Shown piece by piece: positions 17,340 to 26,596 of a stretch of 64,000 nucleotides of DNA; position 1 is the stretch's first letter; each line of letters starts with the position of its first letter. Origin of the DNA: Ensifer sesbaniae (GTDB lineage Bacteria; Pseudomonadota; Alphaproteobacteria; Rhizobiales; Rhizobiaceae); the NCBI RefSeq assembly GCF_013283665.1, contig NZ_JABEKU010000002.1, forward strand, positions 1,486,863-1,550,862, in the 5' to 3' direction. The notes beneath the pieces are model-generated. The model was not told the origin of the DNA, did no database searches, and saw only the letters and a list, made by a program, of their open reading frames with translations. Both the position numbers and the translations under genes were made by a program.

Positions 17340-18852
17340 GACCCTACCGCCGCCTCCGCGAAACGATCATCCGCAAAATGATATGTGGATCGATGAACAG
17401 ATCTGGGGCCATCGCCTATGGGACGCGACAACGCCTTGGTTGATTTTCCTAGAGTTCCTAGGTGTCGCTGAGGCAAAGGATAGGGACCGGTCCCTTCTTG
17501 ACGACCAAGGAAAGCTGTATCCGCTCCGTTTTAAGCCGGCGCAGCGAATGTATATCCGAAACATCCTCTATAACAATGAGCCGATGCTACGGATCGCCGA
17601 TGAGAACCTTGCCGACAGCGCTTCCTGGGACAAATGGTTGGCGGCGATGGCCACCCGCGCACAAGGCGTTCCACTTCGAGATTTCTCCTACTTGCGCAAG
17701 CGGTTCAACTCGTTCTCGGATTTCGTGGCGCTGGTGTCCATGTTGCGCGGCACCACTATCGAGAATGGGCCGAACAAACGTTGGTCGTCACGCTTCGTGT
17801 TCCCGTTTGGGCGACATGCGCTATACGAAGATCTGAGCCTGACGGCGTCTCGCGAGTACATTAACTTTGGCCTTCCAGGGGAGCTCGTTTATCAGATGCT
17901 CTGCCGCTCGTCGCGTGCGGCTGAACTGGCGCCAGAGATCGCAAAAATGCTGGATGGAGATCCTTGCGATCGTCTCCTACAACTGATGGAACCCGACTAC
18001 GACGAAGACCGGTCAACGCGTGGCAACAGCTACCTGCCCTATGCTCGACACGAGACGTTTGATGATCTGGCGCAGGATTGGCTGTCCCTTCTACGTGGCC
18101 CCCTTCCCCGTTTTGACACCTACCCCCACTTAGCGGCGCTCACGGCGTTGCACCTGCTGCGTTACCAGCTGGTCGTCGCAGCGGTCCATTGCTTCTCTCC
18201 GAAACCTCACTTTATTTGTGAGATTATCGCACCCAAACGGACCCCGATCCGCGAACTGTCCATTTCGAATTTCCAGCTCAACGACACGCTACCTTCGCGA
18301 GCGGTCGATGCCTATATCGACGCGATTGGCAGGAGCGAAGAGTGGGAACGCCGACGTCTTGGCGAAACGCCGTTCCCAGATTGCAGACGTTTGCTTGTCG
18401 ACCGCGTCCGATGGCCGGAGGAAGACGATTACAGCGGACAGCCTGACGAAGCCGAGCTCTTAGCCGATCTCAAAAGAGCCGCCCAGGCGCGGCATCGTAA
18501 GCATGTGGCCGCTGTTCATCGCTCATACGGCGCCGGCGCCGGACTGGTATCTCGGCGAGGGACAAGTCAGCTGCGCTATGCACCGACGGACGCACTGCTG
18601 AAGTCGCTAATACTAGCGAATGTCGAAACTCGCATGGATTACAGCGAGTTCCTGGACCTCCTTTATCGCAGGTACGGTCTCGTTATCGGTGAACGCGAGG
18701 CGGTGCAGGTGCTGTCTGACGATGAGTTTGATCGAAAATCCTTCCAAATGAACTCAGCCCGCCTCGAGCGACGGCTGAGAACGCTTGGTATGTTGCGACG
18801 TCTTTCTGACGCATGCGCTTACGTCGAAAACCCGCTTTCGGTCAGGATGTGA
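17332..18852 (+). CDS. sspG: SspG (DptG-like) restriction component
   Basis: A 506-residue protein without recognisable catalytic motifs. It begins with GTG overlapping the sspF stop. The N-terminus is proline-rich and then mostly mixed alpha/beta, with 'DEQIWGHRLWDATTPWLIFLEFLG' near residue 20 and tryptophan- and arginine-rich stretches. The C-terminal 100 residues ('LILANVETRMDYSEFLDLLYRRYGLVIGEREAVQVL') look like a winged-helix or DNA-binding fold. By position between the sspF ATPase and the large FtsK-like sspH it corresponds to the middle, least conserved gene of the SspFGH/DptFGH cassettes. That correspondence is positional; sequence similarity to SspG was not tested. It ends 7 bases before the sspH start. 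Confidence 0.65.
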   Translation: MLETLPPPPRNDHPQNDMWIDEQIWGHRLWDATTPWLIFLEFLGVAEAKDRDRSLLDDQGKLYPLRFKPAQRMYIRNILYNNEPMLRIADENLADSASWDKWLAAMATRAQGVPLRDFSYLRKRFNSFSDFVALVSMLRGTTIENGPNKRWSSRFVFPFGRHALYEDLSLTASREYINFGLPGELVYQMLCRSSRAAELAPEIAKMLDGDPCDRLLQLMEPDYDEDRSTRGNSYLPYARHETFDDLAQDWLSLLRGPLPRFDTYPHLAALTALHLLRYQLVVAAVHCFSPKPHFICEIIAPKRTPIRELSISNFQLNDTLPSRAVDAYIDAIGRSEEWERRRLGETPFPDCRRLLVDRVRWPEEDDYSGQPDEAELLADLKRAAQARHRKHVAAVHRSYGAGAGLVSRRGTSQLRYAPTDALLKSLILANVETRMDYSEFLDLLYRRYGLVIGEREAVQVLSDDEFDRKSFQMNSARLERRLRTLGMLRRLSDACAYVENPLSVRM

Positions 18853-18859
18853 CGACAGA

Positions 18860-21800
18860 ATGGATATCCACGAACTGATTGGAAAAGTCGCGTGCTCGAT
18901 CCTCAAGGAGGAGTTGGGAGATGTAGGTGGAGAGGCCGCCGGCACTGCCAGATTCCTGTTAGACGGTCTGAGCATTCCGCAGACACTTGCCGTCACACGC
19001 GCTGTGCTGGCCGACGTTTTCTTAGGCGAGCGCGTCGACATCAAGCTACCCCGTACTCTTTTCGACGGGCACGCATTACCTGAGGATATCTTAACTGACC
19101 GCAATGCGACGTTCTATCGGAGCGCGGATTGTGAGAAAGCGGCCTTTCTCATTACAAACGCGAGTGCGGATGAGGGACAGGCCGAAGATATGTCCCTTCA
19201 TGAGGTCACGCCTATTGGAGCCGCTCAGCTGATCGAGCGGTTGCCCGCATGGGTATCTGCTGCAAGTGCGGGGCTGGCTCTAACTGATGATGCGAAGGCT
19301 TGGTGGGAGCGGTCTCTTGCGGGACTGAGCCAAGTGGGCTCTGTGGCGCTTGAGCGTTTCGCCCGCTACATTGTGGCGACCCGAGAGTCAGTGATTGACG
19401 AAGGTTACCCGATCATCGAAGCACTTGGTTACGCGCTCCCAGCGCTTCAGCTTCCCCGTGATCCGGCGGCCTTTGCCGGGATCAAGGACAAGTCCCGCCG
19501 TCATGCATCGGTTTGGAAACGCGAATACATCGGGTTGCGCCGTAAGCGCCACCCCTATCTGCTCAAGCAAAACCCGAACCAAATCGTCATCTCGGAGTCC
19601 GAACTGCGCGATGCCTTCGAAAAGGCACGAGATGTAATTCCTGAAATCGTTCACCCCGTGGTCGAGCTTTTCATCGAAAGCCGACCTGCTTGGAATTCCG
19701 GCTCTGAGGCCTTGGCGAACTGCCTTTGGGAGCACGTGAAGCCGCTCTTTGAAGGTTTGGCTAGAGAAAAGACCAACCTTGGCCAAGATACTCAACGCTT
19801 CTATTCGGAGGGGCCCGAGGACCTGCTATCAAAGGACGACGAGGAGCATCTGGAGCTTCTGGCACGAAGAAAGACGACTGCCAGCCCAGAACCTGAAGAT
19901 ATTGATTTCTACGAACGCCACCGTGACGAAATTAGAGAAGACCGCAAGCTTAAGTCTTCCTGGGACAAGTTCATCTATGGGCGGCCGCTGGAAACCGAGG
20001 ATTTCCTATCAGGATTAGCGATGGTGATGGACACGCTGAACGCCCGTGCAGCGGTTGGTGTGGAGCGAAGGTTAACCATCCGGTGTGACTCTCTGACTAA
20101 GCGGGATCTCCGCAGCTTGAATACGGAGGCCGGCCTTTTCTTCTCGCTCAGATATGCTGGTCTGCAGAAGCTGCTGGGCACGAACGTGGCAATCGAGTTT
20201 GGCTCGTTGATGGACTATCCCACCGTGTTACGGGGGTGGCAGGATGCCAAGGACAAGTCCGCGATCAATCGATCAACTGCTAAGGCAGCGCTGCAGTTAC
20301 GGTTCCAATTGGAACTCGAAACCACCGATTTCGAAGGCGGGACCTCCGTCGCCTCCGCGCAGCTCATTTGGAAGTATCGACCCGATGTTATCTCGTCGCA
20401 ATTGACAGACGATTGGGACCGCTTATGCGACAACGCCTTTGTGGCGCTTCGATGTGGCCGAGAACCCGGAATGGCCGGCCGTCGGCCCGGTGCGATTGAC
20501 CTTTCAGACGTAAGGACACTGGTCCCTGCTTATGACCGGGATCGGGGATCGCTCGTCCCAACCTATAGACGCGACCGTGACTTGCGTCTGATCTGGCAAG
20601 CCAATCTCAAGGCTGCGATCGAGCAGGATCTTATCGACGCGGCCGTTTCGACGACGCTCTCTGCAAGTTTCGAGTCATTCTGCGAGCGATATCAGACCGC
20701 GATCAGGTCATTTCGGATCGAGGGCGCATCTAATCCCGCGTGTCGCGATCAGGCTGCGAGCTATGCAGAGCTACTTGATCTTGTCCGGATCCTAGCCCCT
20801 GGCGATCGCAACAAGGACATGCTGTTGCGCCCCCTCCTGGAGCTGGGTCAGGCCCCAGTTGGCGACGGAGCCGCTGCCGCGATTGTTGCGCCGTGGCACC
20901 CTCTACGACTCGCGGCTATCTGGCGGAAAGCTCATCTCGTTCGAGAGGTGGTGCGCAAAATTGTCGACCGGCCCGCGGGCCTCGATGGCGATACGAAGCT
21001 ATTCTTCAGAGATCTTGCTGAAGATATGCGGCACGTCTTCTATCCGGAGGTGGTTGTCTCATGGAGCGGCCGCAAACCGGAGCTCCTCTCGCTGGCGGAT
21101 TATCAAGGCGACTATTCGCTTCACGAACGACCTGTGCTCGATGGAGCGGAAGGAGGAGAAACAAACGACGACGCAAAGGCCGGGACGAACTGCCTCCTTG
21201 ATCTGACGCAGCGCTACTTAAACCTGCATCCTCATGAACGGGCGAATATGTCGCTTGTTCTCTATAATTGCGATTCAGCTCGTCTTCCTCAGCAGTTGGT
21301 CGACGGGCTAGGCGAACTGAACGACGACGAGGACATCAGGTGTCAGGTGATGTTGCGTCACACGGACGGGACTCGGCTTCGCGATATCTATCGATCAATT
21401 CTGACAAGTACCAGCGGCTCCGCTGAGGTACTGGCGGCTTCCGAAATCACGCAAGATTTCATGGCCAGACTACGCATAAGTGTCATCGCGGATCAGGCTC
21501 CGCCGCCAGATCCGCGTGACGGGCGGCCGTACGATATCGTTTTCAGTCAGGACGTTATTTCTCGACATGCGTCGGTCGAATGGTATCGGGAATCTGCTGA
21601 TCCGGCTGATCTCGCGACGCTGTTGCCGGCGCGATGGTCGCGCCGACGCCCCGGCGCGATGGATGACTTGAAATCGAGCGTTTACTTGTGCTCACCCGTG
21701 CAAAGTCACGAAGGCTGGGCATTCCTGTCTGCAACCACAGCGTTCCTGAAAAATGACGAGGATGTACAAGACGGAAAACGACTGCTTCCTGTCCGACAGC

Positions 21801-24145
21801 TCGATTTCAGAGACGACCGCACAGCCCGCATTTTCGAAGAAACGCATGATTTGGGCGCATGGGTCGTCAACTTCGACGAATTGCTTGATCGTCGCCAATT
21901 GCAGAACCAGAGCGTGCGCGTCATTCGGTATAAGCAGTCCGCTACACAGGGCCGGAACGTCGTGATTTCGTCTCGTGCCCCACTCACCCTCCTTCGCGCG
22001 ATGGTACGCCGGCGGCTCGAGGAACTACAGCTCGATCTTTCGCCTGAGGACATCGATGCACTCGCGGACCGCTTTATCGGTGACGCGAATGATATTTCGG
22101 GCGACATTGTGTTGCGAGCTGCAAAACGCGGTGAAGCAGCCGGTGAACTCATTGGCGTCGTCTTGAGCCGGTTCCTCGCCCGGCAGTCTCTCGGGACCGA
22201 CCGCCTTGTCGGGTGGTATTTCCTTGACGACTACGCAAGTTGGCTTGGGGCCCGCGAGGAGACACAGGCCGACATTCTTGCATTGTCTCCCTCGATCGAT
22301 ACCAGTGGGCAATTGACTTTGCGGATCATCGTGACAGAAGCGAAGTATGTCGATGCTGTCTCCTTCCCATCGAAGCGCAAGGAATCGGAAAAGCAGCTCC
22401 GCGACACAATGCGCCGCATCATTGATGCCATGTCTGAGCCCGATCGCCTCGATCGCGAGTCATGGCTGTCTCGTTTGGGTGATCTTCTGCTAGACGGCAT
22501 TCAAATCCCGGCCGCCAGCAATGTCCCTCTAGTGGACTGGCGCCGCCGGATAAGAGATGGCCTCGCCCAGATCGAGGTGGTCGGTCTAAGTCATGTCTTC
22601 GTTCCGACCGCTCTAGATGGTTCCACGGTTACAGATTTCAGCGAAGTAAGCGGCGCGCCCGCTAGTCGACAGATGATCTTCGGTCGATCAGAGCTCAAGG
22701 CTCTGATCATGGCCTACATAGCGAATGAAACCGTTGATACGCTTCTAACCTCGATCGACCCTATTTACGGCAAGGTGCCCGCGCCGCATACGCCCGGCCA
22801 GACCATCAATCCAAGATCGGATGCGCCGGGCACCCTAAGAAGAGCAACGTCCGAACGTGTCGCTGCAAGCGATGACCGCCAGCCCGCCCCTCCACCACCC
22901 GCTGAAAAGCCCGGTGAAGAGAATCCGCTTGAACCAGAAGTGACCAATATTATCTCTCCGGTGAGCAGTGTGGCAGAAATCGTCGACCGGCACCTTGACA
23001 CCGGCCCGAAACAAACGGCGGCCGATGAAGAGTGGTTGGCAAACACCGCTATGATGGCTCGTAGCGCCCTTCAACAGCTTGGTCTACAAGCGAAACTGAT
23101 TGACCAGAAGCTGACACCGAATTCTGCGATCCTGCGTTTCAGCGGAAGCGCAAATTTGACCGTCGAACAGGTTCTCAAGCGTCGGTCCGAGCTTCTGACG
23201 ACACATCGCCTCGACGTCATCTCCGTGAGGCCAGAGCCAGGTGCTATCGCAATCTATGTCGCACGCACCCAACGGCAGGTGGTGGATATCCAAAGTCTTT
23301 GGAGCCGATGGAAGCCGACAGTTTCATCGACTGGGAACCAGAACCTAGTGATCGGAGTGCGGGAGGATGACAACGAACTTTTCGTGCTTTCCCCTAGCCA
23401 ACGGCACGCGCCCCATACGTTGATCGCCGGCAGCACAGGCTCTGGAAAATCAGTGCTAATGCAATCGATCATATTGGGGATTGCAGCAACAAATGATCCA
23501 CTTCACGCGAAGATCGTGCTGATCGATCCGAAACAGGGCGTCGACTATTTCGCCTTTGAAGCGCTCCCACATCTGGAGGGCGGGATTATCGACCAGCAAG
23601 AGACTGCCGTCGACCAGTTGGAACGTATGGTTTTGGAGATGGACCGGCGCTACCGGCTCTTCAAAGAAGCGCGGGTCGCTAACATCACTGCCTATAACTC
23701 CAAAGCTGCGCCCGCTGAGGTGCTGCCCACCTACTGGGTCATTCATGACGAGTTTGCGGAATGGATGCTGACGGATGACTACCGCGCAGCCGTCGCCTCG
23801 ACTGTTGGGCGGCTCGGGGTTAAAGCCCGTGCGGCAGGCATCCATCTAATCTTCGCGGCTCAGCGACCTGAGGCGAATGTGATGCCTATGCAACTGCGTT
23901 CTCAGCTTGGAAACCGATTGATACTGCGCGTCGACTCCGAGGGCACCTCCGAGATTGCACTCGGAGAGCGTGGAGCCGAAAGACTGTTGGGTAAGGGCCA
24001 TATGATTGTCCGAGCGGAAGGTGAGCAAGGGTTGATTTACGCGCAAGTTCCGTTCGCATCTGAGAAGTTTGTCTCTGAGGTCGTCGAAGCCATCGAGCTA
24101 TCTCAGGGACAAGACATCGGAAGAGTTCGGAATGACGGACTTTAA
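18860..24145 (+). CDS. sspH: SspH (DptH-like) very large protein with C-terminal FtsK/HerA ATPase
   Basis: A 1761-residue protein. The C-terminal 300 residues form an FtsK/SpoIIIE-type DNA translocase domain: Walker A at about 1524-1531 ('GSTGSGKS'), 'IVLIDPKQGVDYFAFE', Walker B near 1628-1632 ('WVIHDEFAEWM'), and 'AAGIHLIFAAQRPEANVMP' with 'NRLILRVDSEGTSEIALGERGAERLLGKGHM'. A proline-rich linker lies before it at about 1310-1370. The first 1300 residues are of unknown fold. Size and C-terminal ATPase match DptH/SspH. It probably translocates on DNA for the restriction complex. The upstream frame from 18785 is rejected because the ATG at 18860 follows sspG directly. It ends 90 bases before the kinase-like gene. 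Confidence 0.83.
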   Translation: MDIHELIGKVACSILKEELGDVGGEAAGTARFLLDGLSIPQTLAVTRAVLADVFLGERVDIKLPRTLFDGHALPEDILTDRNATFYRSADCEKAAFLITNASADEGQAEDMSLHEVTPIGAAQLIERLPAWVSAASAGLALTDDAKAWWERSLAGLSQVGSVALERFARYIVATRESVIDEGYPIIEALGYALPALQLPRDPAAFAGIKDKSRRHASVWKREYIGLRRKRHPYLLKQNPNQIVISESELRDAFEKARDVIPEIVHPVVELFIESRPAWNSGSEALANCLWEHVKPLFEGLAREKTNLGQDTQRFYSEGPEDLLSKDDEEHLELLARRKTTASPEPEDIDFYERHRDEIREDRKLKSSWDKFIYGRPLETEDFLSGLAMVMDTLNARAAVGVERRLTIRCDSLTKRDLRSLNTEAGLFFSLRYAGLQKLLGTNVAIEFGSLMDYPTVLRGWQDAKDKSAINRSTAKAALQLRFQLELETTDFEGGTSVASAQLIWKYRPDVISSQLTDDWDRLCDNAFVALRCGREPGMAGRRPGAIDLSDVRTLVPAYDRDRGSLVPTYRRDRDLRLIWQANLKAAIEQDLIDAAVSTTLSASFESFCERYQTAIRSFRIEGASNPACRDQAASYAELLDLVRILAPGDRNKDMLLRPLLELGQAPVGDGAAAAIVAPWHPLRLAAIWRKAHLVREVVRKIVDRPAGLDGDTKLFFRDLAEDMRHVFYPEVVVSWSGRKPELLSLADYQGDYSLHERPVLDGAEGGETNDDAKAGTNCLLDLTQRYLNLHPHERANMSLVLYNCDSARLPQQLVDGLGELNDDEDIRCQVMLRHTDGTRLRDIYRSILTSTSGSAEVLAASEITQDFMARLRISVIADQAPPPDPRDGRPYDIVFSQDVISRHASVEWYRESADPADLATLLPARWSRRRPGAMDDLKSSVYLCSPVQSHEGWAFLSATTAFLKNDEDVQDGKRLLPVRQLDFRDDRTARIFEETHDLGAWVVNFDELLDRRQLQNQSVRVIRYKQSATQGRNVVISSRAPLTLLRAMVRRRLEELQLDLSPEDIDALADRFIGDANDISGDIVLRAAKRGEAAGELIGVVLSRFLARQSLGTDRLVGWYFLDDYASWLGAREETQADILALSPSIDTSGQLTLRIIVTEAKYVDAVSFPSKRKESEKQLRDTMRRIIDAMSEPDRLDRESWLSRLGDLLLDGIQIPAASNVPLVDWRRRIRDGLAQIEVVGLSHVFVPTALDGSTVTDFSEVSGAPASRQMIFGRSELKALIMAYIANETVDTLLTSIDPIYGKVPAPHTPGQTINPRSDAPGTLRRATSERVAASDDRQPAPPPPAEKPGEENPLEPEVTNIISPVSSVAEIVDRHLDTGPKQTAADEEWLANTAMMARSALQQLGLQAKLIDQKLTPNSAILRFSGSANLTVEQVLKRRSELLTTHRLDVISVRPEPGAIAIYVARTQRQVVDIQSLWSRWKPTVSSTGNQNLVIGVREDDNELFVLSPSQRHAPHTLIAGSTGSGKSVLMQSIILGIAATNDPLHAKIVLIDPKQGVDYFAFEALPHLEGGIIDQQETAVDQLERMVLEMDRRYRLFKEARVANITAYNSKAAPAEVLPTYWVIHDEFAEWMLTDDYRAAVASTVGRLGVKARAAGIHLIFAAQRPEANVMPMQLRSQLGNRLILRVDSEGTSEIALGERGAERLLGKGHMIVRAEGEQGLIYAQVPFASEKFVSEVVEAIELSQGQDIGRVRNDGL

Positions 24146-24235
24146 CCACGGGTTATGCTCCATAGACTACGATCCAGAAGCTTCCGCAGCGGCGGAAGGG
24201 CGACTTGTTACGCAAAATTGAGAGAAGTTGGTTCG

Positions 24236-26587
24236 GTGAGTTTTACATTTGAGGCGAGAACGCTCCTAGAGTTAGGCAAGGAGCTGATAAGTTCCGACGA
24301 GGTTGCCATCTATGAGCTGATCAAGAACTCAGTAGATGCCCTGTCTCCACGCGTCGAGATCCTCATCAACGTTCAGCTGACCTACTCTGATTTCAAGGAA
24401 GCGATCGCCCGCATCACAGAAGAAGGAAAATCGATCGAGGAGACTCTTGCTTTCGTGCAAAGTTGTGTCCTCGATATTGAGAACGATGGCGCGAAGGCGA
24501 TGATTGAATCGCTCCGTGAAGCGCGTACAGCGGATGAATTCTGCCACTCCCTTCGTTCCAGCTATCAAGAACTGAACACTATTGAAGTTCGAGATACCGG
24601 AAGTGGCATGTCCTTGCATGATCTGAAGAATATATTTCTTCGAGTAGGAACTCGGTCGCGAAGAACTGAGAATTTGGCAGGGGCGCGAAATCTGGGAGAT
24701 AAAGGTATTGGCCGTCTATCTGCAATGAGGCTTGGTGATCGGCTCCGCGTCAAAACATCAAAATCTGGCGAAGTCCATTGGAATTTTCTTGATATTGACT
24801 GGTCGTTATTTTCTCACGATAGCAAAAAAACGATCGAAGAGATCAACGTTGACCCAATTGTCTGGGAACGTAAAGAAGCTCCATCCGAGAGCGGTACGAC
24901 GATCTTGATCTCAGCGCTGCAGAGTGATTGGACACTAGTTCGCTTCACTGACATTCTGCAGGGCCGCATCGCTCGCATGGTCGATCCGTTCGAGCCTGGC
25001 GCAGCAAACAAACTATTAACCGCCCGTTTCAATGGCCAACGGATTAGCATTCCGTCTATTCCCCGTGAGCTACTCGATTCCGCGCACGCCTACTGCCACG
25101 TAGAATTCGATATGATCGATGGTGAGCCGGTCGTAACCGGCTTTGTCGACTACAGATTTAGGCACAGGAGCATTCGCATTGACGAGAGAGGAGCTGGCGT
25201 TTACTCGCTCGCTCAGGAAGCCGTAAAGCGGCGCGCTAAGCGGGGACATGCAGCCTTTCGATTAGTCCCTGTTCGCCGGTCGGCCTTCGAAGCACTCGGC
25301 CGATTCACATGCGATATCTATTGGTTCAATCGCCGGGTAGTTCAGGCGGTGGCCGGTCTCACCGAGAAAATGCAAGATACACGGAGAGAAATATCGCATT
25401 GGAGCGGCGGGCCTATGCTTTACCGCTACGGCTTTCGCATTCTGCCGTACGGGGACCCGTCGAATGATTGGCTGGATTTGGATGAAAATGCCTTCGGATC
25501 TTCAGGCTTCAAGCTGAATCGGCAGCAAGTGATTGGCCGCGTCCTGCTTGAAACTTCCCACACTGCTTTGAGTGAGCAGACCAACCGGGAGGGTCTAATC
25601 CAATCCGACGCAGCAGATGCATTGCGAAAAATCCTTCTGTGGGTCGTGCATTCTGAGATGCGTGGGCTCATCAACGAAGCCGATGAAATCGAACTGATCG
25701 AACGGCGGGCTGCGGACGAAGATACGAAACTCGTGTCAGCCAGTCGGGAACGCGTCAACAATGCTCTTGAGCGAATTCGGAGAATTGTCGGAGAAAATGG
25801 AAAGGCTGAGATTGCAGATCTGAGCAAGAGTGTTTCGCAGCTCACGACGCAGTCGGCCACGCTAGTTGAGCGGATTGAGAAGGTGATCGCTGAGGCTGAA
25901 GAGGAACGTGAGAAATTTGTCTACCTAGCCGGTATCGGATTGATGACTGAGTTCATCTTCCATGAACTTGAGCGAGCGGTCGGCCATACGATGGATCTGC
26001 TGTCGGCCGGAAGTTTGCGGCAATCAACAATCGACTCGCTCCGAGAACAGCTTAAGACCCTTCATAAAAGAATTGCAGCGTTTGACGAGCTAACCGGCGA
26101 AAAGCGGCAGTCAAAAAGCAAATTCAATCTTGCGGATCTGGTTGACGACGTGTTGTCCAATCACGCGAAGGAATTTGACCGACACGGCATCACGGTACGG
26201 TTCAGCCGTCCAGAACGTCCATTCATGGTAAATGCGGTCAGAGGAATGGTCATTCAAATCCTCGAGAATATGATTGTAAACTCAGCCTATTGGCTGAAAC
26301 AGCAAAAAAAGTACCAAGACCGCTTCGCTCCCCAAATAACCGTCGTTCTCGATGAGAACGAGAAAAGTCTAACGATAGAGGACAATGGTCCCGGTGTGAC
26401 CGAAGATCGACGGGAGCGAATATTTCAGCCCTTCGTTACTTCCAAACCCACAGGACAGGGTCGTGGACTGGGCTTGTACATTTCGCGCGAGCTCGCAGAA
26501 TATCACAAATGGAAGTTGTATATGGATTCGACAGTTGGACGCATCCGAAGTGGGCGCGTGAACATGTTTGTCCTGGACATGGGCTAG
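24236..26587 (+). CDS. Dual-GHKL histidine-kinase-like sensor protein
   Basis: Two separate GHKL ATP-binding domains occur in one 783-residue chain. The N-terminal one resembles Hsp90/MutL/MORC: N31 in 'IYELIKNSVDA', 'DTGSGMS' near 120 and 'LGDKGIGRLS' near 153. The C-terminal one resembles histidine kinases: N-box 'ILENMIVNSAYWL' near 678, 'EDNGPGV' near 716 and 'GRGLGLYISREL' near 745. A coiled-coil (about 480-560) leads to a dimerisation-like helix 'LMTEFIFHELERAVGH' whose histidine near 576 could be the phospho-acceptor. There is no transmembrane segment, so it is cytosolic. The GTG at 24236 is preferred since the conserved region starts there; ATG at 24155 is possible. It belongs to the ssp transcript and is followed after 9 bases by a receiver-domain gene. 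Function inferred: infection or DNA-state sensor. Confidence 0.82.
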   Translation: MSFTFEARTLLELGKELISSDEVAIYELIKNSVDALSPRVEILINVQLTYSDFKEAIARITEEGKSIEETLAFVQSCVLDIENDGAKAMIESLREARTADEFCHSLRSSYQELNTIEVRDTGSGMSLHDLKNIFLRVGTRSRRTENLAGARNLGDKGIGRLSAMRLGDRLRVKTSKSGEVHWNFLDIDWSLFSHDSKKTIEEINVDPIVWERKEAPSESGTTILISALQSDWTLVRFTDILQGRIARMVDPFEPGAANKLLTARFNGQRISIPSIPRELLDSAHAYCHVEFDMIDGEPVVTGFVDYRFRHRSIRIDERGAGVYSLAQEAVKRRAKRGHAAFRLVPVRRSAFEALGRFTCDIYWFNRRVVQAVAGLTEKMQDTRREISHWSGGPMLYRYGFRILPYGDPSNDWLDLDENAFGSSGFKLNRQQVIGRVLLETSHTALSEQTNREGLIQSDAADALRKILLWVVHSEMRGLINEADEIELIERRAADEDTKLVSASRERVNNALERIRRIVGENGKAEIADLSKSVSQLTTQSATLVERIEKVIAEAEEEREKFVYLAGIGLMTEFIFHELERAVGHTMDLLSAGSLRQSTIDSLREQLKTLHKRIAAFDELTGEKRQSKSKFNLADLVDDVLSNHAKEFDRHGITVRFSRPERPFMVNAVRGMVIQILENMIVNSAYWLKQQKKYQDRFAPQITVVLDENEKSLTIEDNGPGVTEDRRERIFQPFVTSKPTGQGRGLGLYISRELAEYHKWKLYMDSTVGRIRSGRVNMFVLDMG

Positions 26588-26596
26588 GGAAATATC

